DNA of 64,000 nucleotides from Fonsecaea monophora. Lineage: Eukaryota; Ascomycota; Eurotiomycetes; Chaetothyriales; Herpotrichiellaceae. The stretch's first letter is position 1; the number at the start of each line of letters is the position of its first letter. The notes below the pieces were generated by a model that saw only the letters and a program-made list of their open reading frames with translations, had not been told where the DNA came from and searched no databases. The position numbers were made by a program, and so were the translations under genes. Below are positions 43,297-53,066 of the stretch, in pieces. Location: assembly GCF_001642475.1 (NCBI RefSeq), contig NW_019173943.1, forward strand, positions 410,575-474,574, read 5' to 3'.

Positions 43297-45141
43297 ATGA
43301 CAAGCACAGCCATCATGGCGGACCTCCCGCTGATGGAGAAGCCAAAAAGAACTCGGAAAACACATCATAAGGTCAGAACTGGGTGTATAACGTGCAAAGT
43401 TCGGCGCAAGAAATGTGACGAGGAGAAACCGTTCTGCCGCCGCTGCACAAGTACTGGCCGAAAATGCGACGGCTATGTCAGTCAAAGTCCCGACCAACCT
43501 TCAACATCAGAGGAGTCATCACCCCTATATACCGAAGCCGACGCAAAGCGACAGAAGACGGTCGCAGGCAAAGTTGCTATCCCGGCATTGAACAACTCGA
43601 AGACCCAATCCGCTCTAGACAAACTCTGGCGACCGCCATCCAATGTCATGTTTGATTCGGACAATGACTTCTTCTGTTTCGACTTCTTCCGGTCTCGGAC
43701 GGGCCCCGAGTTCGCTGCATATTTCGACAGCTCAGTCTGGCGAACATACATTGTGCGAGCATGTGTGCAACATCCCACAGTACTTGCAGCTGCTGCAGCA
43801 GTCGGAGCTGTCCACCGGAGATTCGAACTGGGAATTTCGCGCGAGGCATTTGAGTATTGCGACATTGCAGATAAACTGTACCAGAAGGCACTCCGAAAGT
43901 TGTCGGATGACATGGCTTCACATCCAAATGCCGCCGAAATTAACATGATTGTCATGAAACTCTTCAGCATTTTTGAAACATTCCAGGGCAACTACGATGC
44001 GGCGCAACTACACATGACGAACGGTCTGAAGGGCGTCCTGAGTGGAAAGATGCGCACAACTTACAAGAATACGCAGTATCGTGCCGTTGAAGTAAACCAT
44101 GACAGTCTGAGGCGCCTCTTCCTTAGACTGGAGCTTGAGTCCGTCCGCCTATTTGGAGGCGCGGCCAAGATCCTCAGCGAACCGGCCGAGTCGATGCCTG
44201 GTCCATATCTAAGTCCATTTTCCCCGACAGGGAGCGAAACTACCTCCTACCCTGACCCAAATCCCCTCTCCATCCCTCGCATATTCGACTCACTTTCGCA
44301 GGCCCGTGACATTCTCTTCACAGAAGCAAATTGGATATGGCACACATGGGGTCTTCTCGAACAGGGCTTGCTGACAGGCACGGGTTTCCAGCGTCACCAA
44401 ACACACATCTCCCGTTTGTTGCAATGGAGTATGGCATATGCAGAATACAGCAAGAGCGGAAAATGCCGGAACAGCCCGCAGGATCGACACATGTCTCAGC
44501 TTCTCAAGGCGTATCGCGAGGCCGCATATCTCTTGTTGCTGACACAGATGGCCTTTCATTCCGCTGATACCGGTGAAGTGATCGTGCCGTTGTGTGACCC
44601 GCCAGAAACCTGTGACTGCCACAAGTCCTGTCGGAACTACGCCGAGCGCAAGGAGGCCTTGAATGCCCACTTTGCGCGCTTGTTGGTCCTGAGCGAGAGC
44701 ATTTTGAACCGCTCATCCTTCTTCGCGTATGATGAGCACTCGATGAGCGTCGACAGTGGAATCGGACCCCCAATCTACATAGGAACAACGGACTGTCGGT
44801 CTACCAAAGTCCGGTATCAAGTGACGTCCCTTCTCAACAAATCGGAGATCCAGTCCCGCGTATGGGACACCTTGGGCGTCTACACCATCGCCGAAAAGCT
44901 GGCGAGCATCGAAGAACACGCGGTGGTCCAGTGCGGCGCTGTGGCGGAGGAATTGGAGCCGAAGTGGGTTGATATCACGTTCTTCCTGGACGAGAGGAAG
45001 GTACTGTTACGCTATTGCCACGCCGATCGAGAAGGGAGAGAGGGCAGGTTGCGAGGAACAGGATTGTGGACCGGCGAGGATCGGTGGCAAGAGAGCGGGA
45101 GCGGTGGTCTTGTCTGGACGCAGGAGTGGGTTACCTATTAA
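43297..45141 (+). CDS. Zn2Cys6 fungal transcription factor
   Basis: 614 residues, one exon. N-terminal binuclear zinc cluster with Cys 30, 33, 40, 47, 50 and 57 in the standard CX2CX6CX6CX2CX6C spacing (CITCKVRRKKCDEEKPFC), preceded by a basic arm (KPKRTRKTHHK). The middle has the alpha-helical fungal regulator region: FFRSRTGPEFAAYFDSSVW, HPTVLAAAAAVGAVHRRFE, NMIVMKLFSIFETFQGNY and LRRLFLRLELESVRLFGG. This is the architecture of factors close to the C6 regulators of catabolic and secondary-metabolic genes. The target genes are unknown. The next plus-strand candidates are far away, so local control of the DUF1857 gene or the 46-63 kb accessory genes is only a guess. Confidence 0.93.
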   Translation: MTSTAIMADLPLMEKPKRTRKTHHKVRTGCITCKVRRKKCDEEKPFCRRCTSTGRKCDGYVSQSPDQPSTSEESSPLYTEADAKRQKTVAGKVAIPALNNSKTQSALDKLWRPPSNVMFDSDNDFFCFDFFRSRTGPEFAAYFDSSVWRTYIVRACVQHPTVLAAAAAVGAVHRRFELGISREAFEYCDIADKLYQKALRKLSDDMASHPNAAEINMIVMKLFSIFETFQGNYDAAQLHMTNGLKGVLSGKMRTTYKNTQYRAVEVNHDSLRRLFLRLELESVRLFGGAAKILSEPAESMPGPYLSPFSPTGSETTSYPDPNPLSIPRIFDSLSQARDILFTEANWIWHTWGLLEQGLLTGTGFQRHQTHISRLLQWSMAYAEYSKSGKCRNSPQDRHMSQLLKAYREAAYLLLLTQMAFHSADTGEVIVPLCDPPETCDCHKSCRNYAERKEALNAHFARLLVLSESILNRSSFFAYDEHSMSVDSGIGPPIYIGTTDCRSTKVRYQVTSLLNKSEIQSRVWDTLGVYTIAEKLASIEEHAVVQCGAVAEELEPKWVDITFFLDERKVLLRYCHADREGREGRLRGTGLWTGEDRWQESGSGGLVWTQEWVTY

Positions 45142-46014
45142 CAAGCGAGGACCGATATTTGCGATGCGCTTTAGCGGAGAGTATTCTCTAATTACACGGT
45201 AGAATCGGGCACTGGGGGTCCTAGCCATCACCACTCTGAGACCTGAGATCCTGCCCTGATTTTGGAAAGGAGGGATCCGGCCCCTTTATGATCAATGAAA
45301 CGGCAATAGACTATTGCCCATGTAGAATATATCATCAGAAAAAACCATGACATTTTTCTTCAGCATACGTTTCTCCACCGACCCACTCGGGCTGGCGGGC
45401 TTTGAAGAAAATAAGACAAGGGAAGCAGGGAATGTACAAGTAACATAGAACGTGTCTGTCCTTACGGTGAGACTCGATGGTATGGACAGGGATGGATGTA
45501 TTTACTTTCTCGAGCGTTCTGCCCGCTAGACTTTTTACCTGACTGGGTCCTAACGAGGCAGCAACTTGATCTGATCTTTCTTTCAGCCGCGGGTAGATAA
45601 TGACTCCCTCGCATGGGAGAGATTGGGACGTGGTTGTTCGGGTACAATCGAGTCGACAAGTAGACAGGTAGAGAGGCAGACAAGAAGGAAAGCAGACGGG
45701 GATTCTTCCACCAGCCAGCCTGGATCCTCTCTTTCTGCAACCCGGTAAAGGCAACTCACGGCGTTTATCTGTGTTGGGACGACACGGAAGAACACTTGTG
45801 GACTCCGTGCCGAGGGACAAGAAGAGAGCTCGTGGAGGCACCGATTGTGGACCGACATCTGGTGGAAAGTGTATGTGCATAGATAGCTAAGGGGCTTCTT
45901 GTAGTGTTCCTTGGCTTGTCCGCCGCACACAACCATTCAGATGCGCTCAATCAGTTTTTGGCACGCTCCTCATAAGTACTGCTCATCTCAAACATAAAGA
46001 CGACCTCGGCACGC
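45142..46014. other. Convergent 3' region, Zn2Cys6 / SUR7
   Basis: 873 bp. ORFs on the minus strand (up to 181 codons) lack recognisable sequence and overlap in all frames; I read this as UTR and spacer. Confidence 0.4.
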
Positions 46015-47028
46015 TCAGCCTCGCCTGCTCCTCCTGAATGCAGGGAATGCCCCGGCAGAAGACCCATCTGTCCTGGCACTGCTGTCGACGTCCCGCACCG
46101 TCTTCTCCCCCTGTCCCTCGGTGTTGTCGACTACTCCCCCTCGCCCGGCCTCGGTCATTTGACTGCGCCTGACCGCCCTGCGCCTCCCGGTACAGCAGCA
46201 GACGCCGCAACAGGTGCCCAGCTGCATGAGGAACCCAATCAGATTGAGACCCGTGGCGATCCACATGAACGCGAGCATCGGCTTGCCCAGGCGCGCGTGG
46301 ATGTTCAAGTCGGCGGCGCCCGAGAACTTGTCTTGGAAAATGAGGAACATGATCGTGGCGATCAGCGTGGCCACCGCGGTGAAGAGCAACGCCGCCAGGG
46401 TCAGGATCGAGATGGGCAGCTGCCGCAGGAATATCCGTTTCGCTTTATGTCGCCACCGGGGCCGCTGGGAGAAGCCCAGCGGAGAGACGAAGACGCAGAG
46501 AAACGTCAGGCACGTCCCGACCAGGAAGCATGAGAACATCCAAAAGGACGCGAGGCGGACGAGGTCGAGCACGTCGATGACCTCGCTGGGCAGCGTGATG
46601 GACGCCCCCGCCAGGAGTTCGTCCAGGATGATCTCGACGGGGTTGAACCAGTACAGCGTCTTGGTCGGGGAGCAGTACGTGATTCCCTCGCCATTGTATC
46701 CCTCACAGAAATTCCACAGGCCCACTTGGTAGAAGTCGTGCAGCCCGATGGATTGGGCTATGCTGTTGATGAAGATGGCGTTGGGGACCGAGGCCGGGAT
46801 GATGTTTGCCAGGTCGATCTTGAGGAAGTAGGTCGACCGAATGACGGCCTTGTCGTTGATGTTTCCTATCTCCACCAATATGAGGAAGATTGTGGCAAGA
46901 AGATAGATTATCGCTGCGAATGTGCGGAGGGCTGTCGGTTTGGACTTTGTGTAGCCATATGGGACCTCGTCGGATGAGCGGTCTCGGTTGACGGGCTTCT
47001 CAGATTTGGTGCGTCTGAAGAAGGCCAT
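46015..47028 (-). CDS. SUR7/PalI family membrane protein
   Basis: Four-helix, claudin-like plasma membrane protein; SUR7 members mark eisosomes/MCC domains and PalI members sense pH. 337 residues. Membrane helices about 36-55, 157-181, 203-231 and 249-271. The first extracellular loop carries the family motif GLWNFCEGY...TYC (104-119). A cysteine cluster CCGVCCC (273-279) just after helix 4 is a likely palmitoylation site, followed by basic RRRAVRR. The C-terminal tail is Gly/Ser/Asp-rich. Codon third positions are strongly G/C, unlike most genes upstream. Divergent from the PLC-like gene with 0.9 kb between. Which of SUR7, FMP45 or another branch it belongs to is not decided. Confidence 0.9.
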   Translation of the reverse strand: MAFFRRTKSEKPVNRDRSSDEVPYGYTKSKPTALRTFAAIIYLLATIFLILVEIGNINDKAVIRSTYFLKIDLANIIPASVPNAIFINSIAQSIGLHDFYQVGLWNFCEGYNGEGITYCSPTKTLYWFNPVEIILDELLAGASITLPSEVIDVLDLVRLASFWMFSCFLVGTCLTFLCVFVSPLGFSQRPRWRHKAKRIFLRQLPISILTLAALLFTAVATLIATIMFLIFQDKFSGAADLNIHARLGKPMLAFMWIATGLNLIGFLMQLGTCCGVCCCTGRRRAVRRSQMTEAGRGGVVDNTEGQGEKTVRDVDSSARTDGSSAGAFPAFRRSRRG

Positions 47029-47926
47029 GCTGGTGCTGAATGTCCGTGAAGCCGATCTAGACGGGCCTCCTCATCGAAAGGTACAGATCATCATGGGAAC
47101 GGATTAATTGATACAGAGGAGGAGGGAAGTGGTGTGTTGGGCTACGACATCTGGAAAGATGTGTGCCAAGATTCTCAGCCGCGTAGGTTTCAAGGATCTG
47201 TGGCAGGGTTCGAGTGTGAGAGCGGTGCACTCGTAATAATTGACCGTGGCTTGGACGCAGAGAGCTCAGAAGGTGGATTTCCCAATGGGACGTTCTGGTG
47301 GCCAGGAACTATGAATGACATCACAAACATCAATGATGATCCCAGCCTTGTCTTGCACTAAGGCCCACTAGCCTGACGTATCACTTCCCAACACGGTAAG
47401 GCGGAGTGGGGCATAAGGCTGCAATCGGCAACCGGGCGACAACCTTGTTTCCGCATCGCAAAATTATGTCAAAAGGCCACCGCGACGAAATGAGGGCGCC
47501 GCCAATAAACAGCCACCACGTCTTTTTGGGCCGAGTGAATCAAATCAAAACACTGCTCAATGGGAGTCGAGAACTGACACTGTAGCTATCCAAGGGGTAT
47601 TGCTGGGTAACTAGCCTGGCCGTCCCATTGGGTGCCAACACCATCGGGCAATGGGGTTTCAGGGGCTTACGAGTATTTCTCCGAACAAGCACCCCAGCAA
47701 CGCGCGTCATCGAAAAGTATTGGATGATGGCACTCATGCACACCCAGGTATTTAGTGTGTGGTTCCTGGAAATCACGTGAAGTTTTTATCCCGTCGCTGT
47801 CTGTTCAGACGACATGCCGTCTCCGCCTATTGCCAAGTCCATTGTTTCTCGAAAAAATGTTCTACAACGCTTCTGCCTCTTAGATGCTGTGTCCATCACC
47901 GGGCTCAGTTTAAAGTGGTATCAGAC
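47029..47926. other. Divergent upstream region, SUR7 / PLC-like gene
   Basis: 898 bp; no gene recognised. The frame of the PLC-like gene is open upstream to 47759 but has no signal peptide if begun there. Confidence 0.45.
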
Positions 47927-49403
47927 ATGCGGCTGATAACATCCCTTACCCTTGCCGGCCTCGTGCTTCGAGCGTTTTCGCAGTCCGATAGTGAGAGCAG
48001 AACGACCGAGACGACAGACACACCCACCGCAACCGGCGCCGATTATGCCACCAGCGGCACCACCTACGCCGACGAGTCGAGCACGTTAACCATCACAGCA
48101 ACCACCGACTATGCCACTGTGACAGACCTGTCGAGTCTTTTCGCAACGTCAAATGGCACCACAACCTCATCCGGTACAGAGTCCGGGAATGCGACGACGA
48201 CTTCGACATCATCCTCGGCCACCGAAACTGTGTTGGTAGGCAGTTCGAGGACAACGAGTACCTTGAACGGGACGACGGCGACTACGAACCAAACAGCCTC
48301 GAGCACATCGTCTACCGTACCGCCCACAAACACCGTCCCGTGTAATGGACACCCGTCATTCTGCAACCGCAAGTTCAGCAACATCACCTACGTGGCGGCC
48401 CATAACAGCCCCTTTATCCGTCCGGGGAATCTTGCCTCGAATCAAATGCTGGATGTGGAGACTCAGCTCAACGACGGGATTCGCATGTGTACGTTTTTGT
48501 CCATTTCCACTGTCTCTCCGTGTGGCCAGTATGAAGCTTAGCTAATGGCTGGATTGCTATATTGCAGTACAATTCCAAGCACATCTCGAGGACGGGACCA
48601 TGTACCTCTGCCACACGTCCTGCGAGCTTCTCAACGCCGGCACACTGCAGGACTACCTCAGCACCGTGACCAAGTGGCTGCGCAAGCACCCCTACGACGT
48701 CATCACCATCCTCATGGGGAACTACGACGTCGTCGCGCCGCAGAATTTCACCGCGCCGGTGGTCAACTCGGGGTTGATCGACTTCGTCTACACGCCTCCG
48801 ACACAGCCCATGCCGCTGGACTCGTGGCCGACGCTCGCCGAGATGATCTTCCGGAACCAGCGCGCGGTAGTCATGCTGGACTACGAGGCCAACCAGACCG
48901 CGATCCCCTGGCTGCTCGACGAATTCTCGCAGATGTGGGAGACGCCCTTTTCGCCGACGGACCGCAACTTCCCGTGCACGCCGCAGCGGCCGCCGGACCA
49001 GGCGCGGGACGTGCGCGAGAACCGCATGTACATGGCGAACCACAACCTGAACCTGGACGTCAACGTCGCGGGGATCAGCATCGACGTGCCCTTCTTCACG
49101 TTGCTGAACGAGACCAACGCCGACGCCGGGTTCGGCTCGGCCGGCCGCACCGTCCTCAACTGCACCGCCCTGTGGGACCGCCCGCCCAACTTCCTGCTGG
49201 TCGATTACTACAACATTGGCAATTTCAACGGTAGCGTCTTCCAGGTCGCCGCGGACGCCAACAACGTGACCTATGACCGGGACAGTTGCTGCGGTACGGC
49301 GGGGACGACGAGTGGAGGGGTCGTGCTTGCCGGAGATGTGAAGCGCTCTCTTTGTTGGGGCATAGCGGTGGTCGTCGGTATCTCTTCGCTTATGGTATTG
49401 TGA
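47927..49403 (+). CDS. Secreted PLC-like phosphodiesterase (PI-PLC X-type TIM barrel), probably GPI-anchored
   Basis: Exons 47927-48488 and 48568-49403; intron 79 bp; 465 residues. The start ATG at 47927 gives a clean signal peptide (MRLITSLTLAGLVLRAFSQ). Residues 20-140 are a Ser/Thr-rich, sequon-rich stalk. The PLC-like barrel runs about 143-445: ITYVAAHNSPF holds the first catalytic-type His, MYLCHTSCEL the second, followed by WLRKHPYDVITILMGNYD and FLLVDYYNIGNF. The C-terminus is a hydrophobic helix (SLCWGIAVVVGISSLMVL), a GPI signal or anchor. Proteins of this group have the PI-PLC fold but unknown substrates and usually lack the Ca-binding residues. Exon 2 is extremely GC-rich at third positions, which produces long spurious antisense ORFs. 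Confidence 0.9.
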
Positions 49404-49805
49404 GGTTAGGATATAATCATGCGTGGGCGGCGGGTCATGGTTACAATGATATTTCATAGGAGTGGGAGAGCCAAGGGCTAGATTAGATTCCGGATCGGAG
49501 ATCTGTCCGCTGGACAGCGCCATTTTGGTTCACATACACGATTAAAACGAGACGTTTCAGGGCCACGAGACCAGAAGGCAGTGCCGTCCTATTTGTGCAT
49601 ACAACTCGATCGGGAACAGACCCGAAGTCAAGGCTTGCTGGCGGTTTGTGCTGCCATCCCCGGGTAAAACGAACGTCATGCGATTACCCATGTGGAAGGT
49701 GACTACGAATACAGATCGAACGGAACGACGGCCACTCTATTGAAGGTACTTCTGACTATTGTAGTCTCAAATTCTCTCCCCAGCCCAATCTTCCAGTTCC
49801 TTTCG
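49404..49805. other. Convergent 3' region, PLC-like / HET
   Basis: 402 bp, nothing recognised. Confidence 0.45.
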
Positions 49806-51902
49806 TCATTCAATCTCGATCATACTGAACTTGGCGCGTGGAGACAGCCGAATGTTCCCGCCCATCATACCCTCTACGTACGCATACGAGACAAATTGAA
49901 ACAGGCCGCTGGTCTGCTTCTCAAGAAGGTACGGTCGGTATGCGCCCCCGAGAATGGCCACATGATGTCCAGGTTTTGCAGCGCCGGGAGAGCAGCGACC
50001 GATATATCCTGATTTGGTGACAAACAAGTCCTCTCCTCCCTGAATGGAGGACATGATCCCGGCAACAATGCTCTCAAAGGACTTCCGACACGACTCCTCG
50101 GATGCGGTTAATTGCATCGCCGCCACCACCCAGATATCGTACGCCTTAGGAGCCTTGATAATTCCATCTACGGTGAAGCTGCCACATGCTGAAGAAGCGG
50201 CTGCAAACCACCAGGACAGAAAAAGTTGAAGTCCAGGATTTCTGCCCCTGTTGAACTGGAAGGAACTATGGCATAAGGCATCCCACAATGCCTCAATGTT
50301 GAGTCTTTGGTGATCTCCAGGTCGCTCTCCTAAAACAAGAAATTCAGACAGTGTCTTCAACACACAACTGGGCACTCGATTAAGCTTGGTGAGAATAGAG
50401 AAGACGTCTCCCAGTCTTGATAGTTGGACACTCTGTGGCTCACTCAGGTGTCTCCAGCTATTAGGTGTTTGACCTTCACCAAAATAGTCGGTTCGATAGA
50501 CCCCAAAGAGGTCGAGTCCCAAGCGCGTAAATATCGAAAGAATGTTTTCTGCTGCTCCTCCCAACACTGTACCATCGAGGTTGACCTTGGTGACAAAGCA
50601 GACGGTATCGAGCAAGTGTACGTTGACCCTCAGTCGACGTCCAACTGTCGTACAATGGCCTGGAAAGTCTGTTACTGACTCTCTGGTCATATGCAGGAAA
50701 GCATAATGATCGTTTTCAACCGACCAGTCTGGAACCCAAGTAGGTAGTGACTTGTAACGTTTCCTTCGAGGAGAGCAATTACGACCCCAAAGGTACAGAT
50801 CTTGTCGTTGGGATATCATGCGCTTTGCCGCGTCTAAGAAAACCTCCTCGACGTCCTTTTCGTAGTCTGGTATAATGCCATGATGGGTCGTGATCATGCC
50901 TAGTGCAGCGTAGATGTAATCTCGGTGATCAGTTGCTTTGGAGAATGCGAACCTGGCCACTGCGGTCGAAAGGTCTTTGCCCATCTCAGAAACACGAAAG
51001 CTCTCCCTTGCTTCTCCAACCGTGCCAATGCCTGCGGCCGTCCCATCCATTACATCATGTTGTCTCGATAGATGAAACAAGAGAAGCTCCCATCCGTTAA
51101 ATGCACTATGGAATATCTCCCAGGAGAGTGAAAAACTGCCACAGTATACCAGTGCAAGGCTGGCAAGTGCTACCTCTTGCATAATCCAGGCACGTGAGAA
51201 GAAAACATTGAAAAAAAGACCTTCCACGGCTTCCCAGATAGAAGCGTTGTCGAATTCGAATGCTTGGGACCCCTTTTGTCCCCATCTCCTCGGTAACGAG
51301 TCCCGGCGGTTGATGATGTCTTTGGGAGTACAAATATCTGCAGAAGCCCAACTAGGTGTCTGGTTAATGTCAAAAACGGACACATCGTCCAATTGAGATC
51401 TGTGATGGATGACCAAGTGTTTGTATTCTTCTGGGCTCGGTCGTCTATCAATTCGTCCAGCCCGTTGTTCCCACAACATGGCAAGGAGTTTCAATTTGTC
51501 AAATGCCTCCTCTGTGAGACTCTGAGATGGACCAAGCCAGAGGAGAACTTGTCGGGCCTGTCCGTAGATCTGCGGCATCAAGGGGATCTGCCTGTTTTTT
51601 TCCGGTTTGTCTTTCTGATTTATGCAAAGAGCGTCGGCCCAGAGAGTGCGAGCCTTGGCCACGTCCCGAAAGGCTTTCAATGCGGCATATAGATTAGCCT
51701 TGATTTCGACGGGCTGACCTTCACAGAAGATGGTCGCATTTCCAGGAAGTCCTTCCCAGACGTACGAGATACATTCATACGATGGACAAGATTCCAGTGA
51801 AACAGGCTGCAGTCGGCAACGGACAGGATCGTCGGCTGTACCTGGCTCGAGTTCCAGGAGCCTGATGTTGCATCCATTTTCCAGTTTTGCTTTTTCGTAC
51901 AT
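49806..51902 (-). CDS. HET-domain protein (heterokaryon incompatibility family)
   Basis: 698 residues, one exon. The frame extends upstream to a TTG only, so the ATG at 51902 (MYEKAKLENG) is the start. The HET domain, about 44-190, shows its three blocks: YECISYVWEG, LWADALCINQKD and QIYGQARQVLLWLGP. HET domains are TIR-like and trigger cell death when activated by non-self partners or, in other members, have unknown functions. The C-terminal half is helical with no NACHT or WD repeats; CIVDF-like blocks WVPDWSVEND and SRAWIMQEVAL (about 250) are the usual continuation of this family. It lies 18 kb from the HeLo gene; the two need not be related. Pezizomycotina genomes carry dozens of HET genes. 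Confidence 0.93.
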   Translation of the reverse strand: MYEKAKLENGCNIRLLELEPGTADDPVRCRLQPVSLESCPSYECISYVWEGLPGNATIFCEGQPVEIKANLYAALKAFRDVAKARTLWADALCINQKDKPEKNRQIPLMPQIYGQARQVLLWLGPSQSLTEEAFDKLKLLAMLWEQRAGRIDRRPSPEEYKHLVIHHRSQLDDVSVFDINQTPSWASADICTPKDIINRRDSLPRRWGQKGSQAFEFDNASIWEAVEGLFFNVFFSRAWIMQEVALASLALVYCGSFSLSWEIFHSAFNGWELLLFHLSRQHDVMDGTAAGIGTVGEARESFRVSEMGKDLSTAVARFAFSKATDHRDYIYAALGMITTHHGIIPDYEKDVEEVFLDAAKRMISQRQDLYLWGRNCSPRRKRYKSLPTWVPDWSVENDHYAFLHMTRESVTDFPGHCTTVGRRLRVNVHLLDTVCFVTKVNLDGTVLGGAAENILSIFTRLGLDLFGVYRTDYFGEGQTPNSWRHLSEPQSVQLSRLGDVFSILTKLNRVPSCVLKTLSEFLVLGERPGDHQRLNIEALWDALCHSSFQFNRGRNPGLQLFLSWWFAAASSACGSFTVDGIIKAPKAYDIWVVAAMQLTASEESCRKSFESIVAGIMSSIQGGEDLFVTKSGYIGRCSPGAAKPGHHVAILGGAYRPYLLEKQTSGLFQFVSYAYVEGMMGGNIRLSPRAKFSMIEIE

Positions 51903-53066
51903 GGTCGGAAACAGAGCTCCTAGTAACACAAGCAGGGAACATGACAAGGTGGTAGTGAGGGAGGAATTGGCTTTATTTTATAATCTTGAGGATGAAAGGA
52001 CCTTCTGCTCATTTTGTTCTTGACACAGGAAATAGGCAACCACACTATCGAGCGGAAGGAGCATTGTCCCCGCGGCGGATAAGAGCAACCGACAGCCATG
52101 GCTACTAAGGCATTGGACGAGGCGGGACTCTGGATGTATCATGGAGGTCGAGCATCTATGTGGCTATCCTTGATTGGACGACACAGGCCAATGTGGCTGA
52201 GTTCGAAGTTAGCCTTGCAATCAGCCTGCAGACCTCTTGGGCTATGTCGTGTCTCAATTTCAAGCTTCCCACGACCCGCAGAATTATGATTCCAGCACAA
52301 TCTGGGGAAGACGCTGCTTGTTGACGGACATTTAAAAACCCCCTGTGTGGAAGTACTCTTGGAGGTAAGCTACTCGTCCATGGGGGATGTTGCGGGTGTA
52401 AGGCTCTACCAGAACGACAAGGCTGTGGCTCCTTATTGGTACCAACCTGGGCGTTGCGGGGTTCATGGTGGATCTCACCCTGCGAGGTACGGGCTTTTGG
52501 GCAACCAAACATCACACCGCTATTTCCATTCACACATTTCGTCCATTCTCGACGCATCGGTGATCCTCCATCACTCTTGAAGCTGGCCTACTCGAGGCAA
52601 CGGCCTGACCGGGGTTCCATCTGCGTAACAAGCTCTCAACCTGGAGACGGTCGCTTCCCCGCCGAAGCTGAACTTTGTCGAAGATGAGGCTGGCCCTGCA
52701 GGTGGGCCTGGACGTGTGCTTGCATTGTGAAGGAACCCCCGTTCGCCTTGGTCAACTCCTGCACCCGAAACTATCAGACACATATCTACCATTGAGTAAG
52801 TGCCGCGCTATCAGCGAACTAGGGGTGACTAAGTAGTGCAAGAGACGATGATTTAAGAGACGGACCCTCTGCCCGTGAAAATGAGGTAAGAAAGCTATTA
52901 CACTCTATCAAGCAGACCTCCTTCTCTATATACAGACGTCTCCAAAGACTATATCTACTGCTGACACTGGAAAAACTCTTCATCCAGAAGCTATCTGTGG
53001 TGAATTGCTGATCTTCGATCCAGCACAGACCAACAACGAACCCTCCTTCAGAGATCGACTGACACT
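51903..53066. other. Intergenic: HET promoter and permease 3' region
   Basis: 1.16 kb. ORFs up to 133 codons in several frames, none recognisable. No repeat evident. Confidence 0.4.

Noticed and set aside
43482..43991. Minus-strand ORF of 169 codons opposite the Zn2Cys6 gene
   Set aside because: Overlaps the zinc-cluster gene, whose frame is continuous and has the conserved cysteines; the antisense product has no recognisable feature.
45225..45275. Sequence resembling part of a TPP riboswitch (CTGAGA ... CCTGA)
   Set aside because: The conserved order and pairing helices of the TPP aptamer cannot be formed and no thiamine gene is adjacent.
46159..46732. Plus-strand ORFs of 124 and 172 codons opposite SUR7
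   Set aside because: Shadow frames of the GC-rich SUR7 gene; the minus frame has the four helices and the LWNFC motif.
47759..47926. Upstream extension of the PLC-like gene to 47759
   Set aside because: The extra 56 residues bury the signal peptide and the first codon is not ATG-supported; ATG at 47927 gives a proper secretory start.
48468..49523. Long antisense and alternative-frame ORFs over the PLC-like exon 2 (351 and 229 codons)
   Set aside because: Arise from extreme third-position GC of the real gene; their sequences are Arg/Val/His-rich low complexity with no domain, while the real frame has the PLC-like catalytic motifs.
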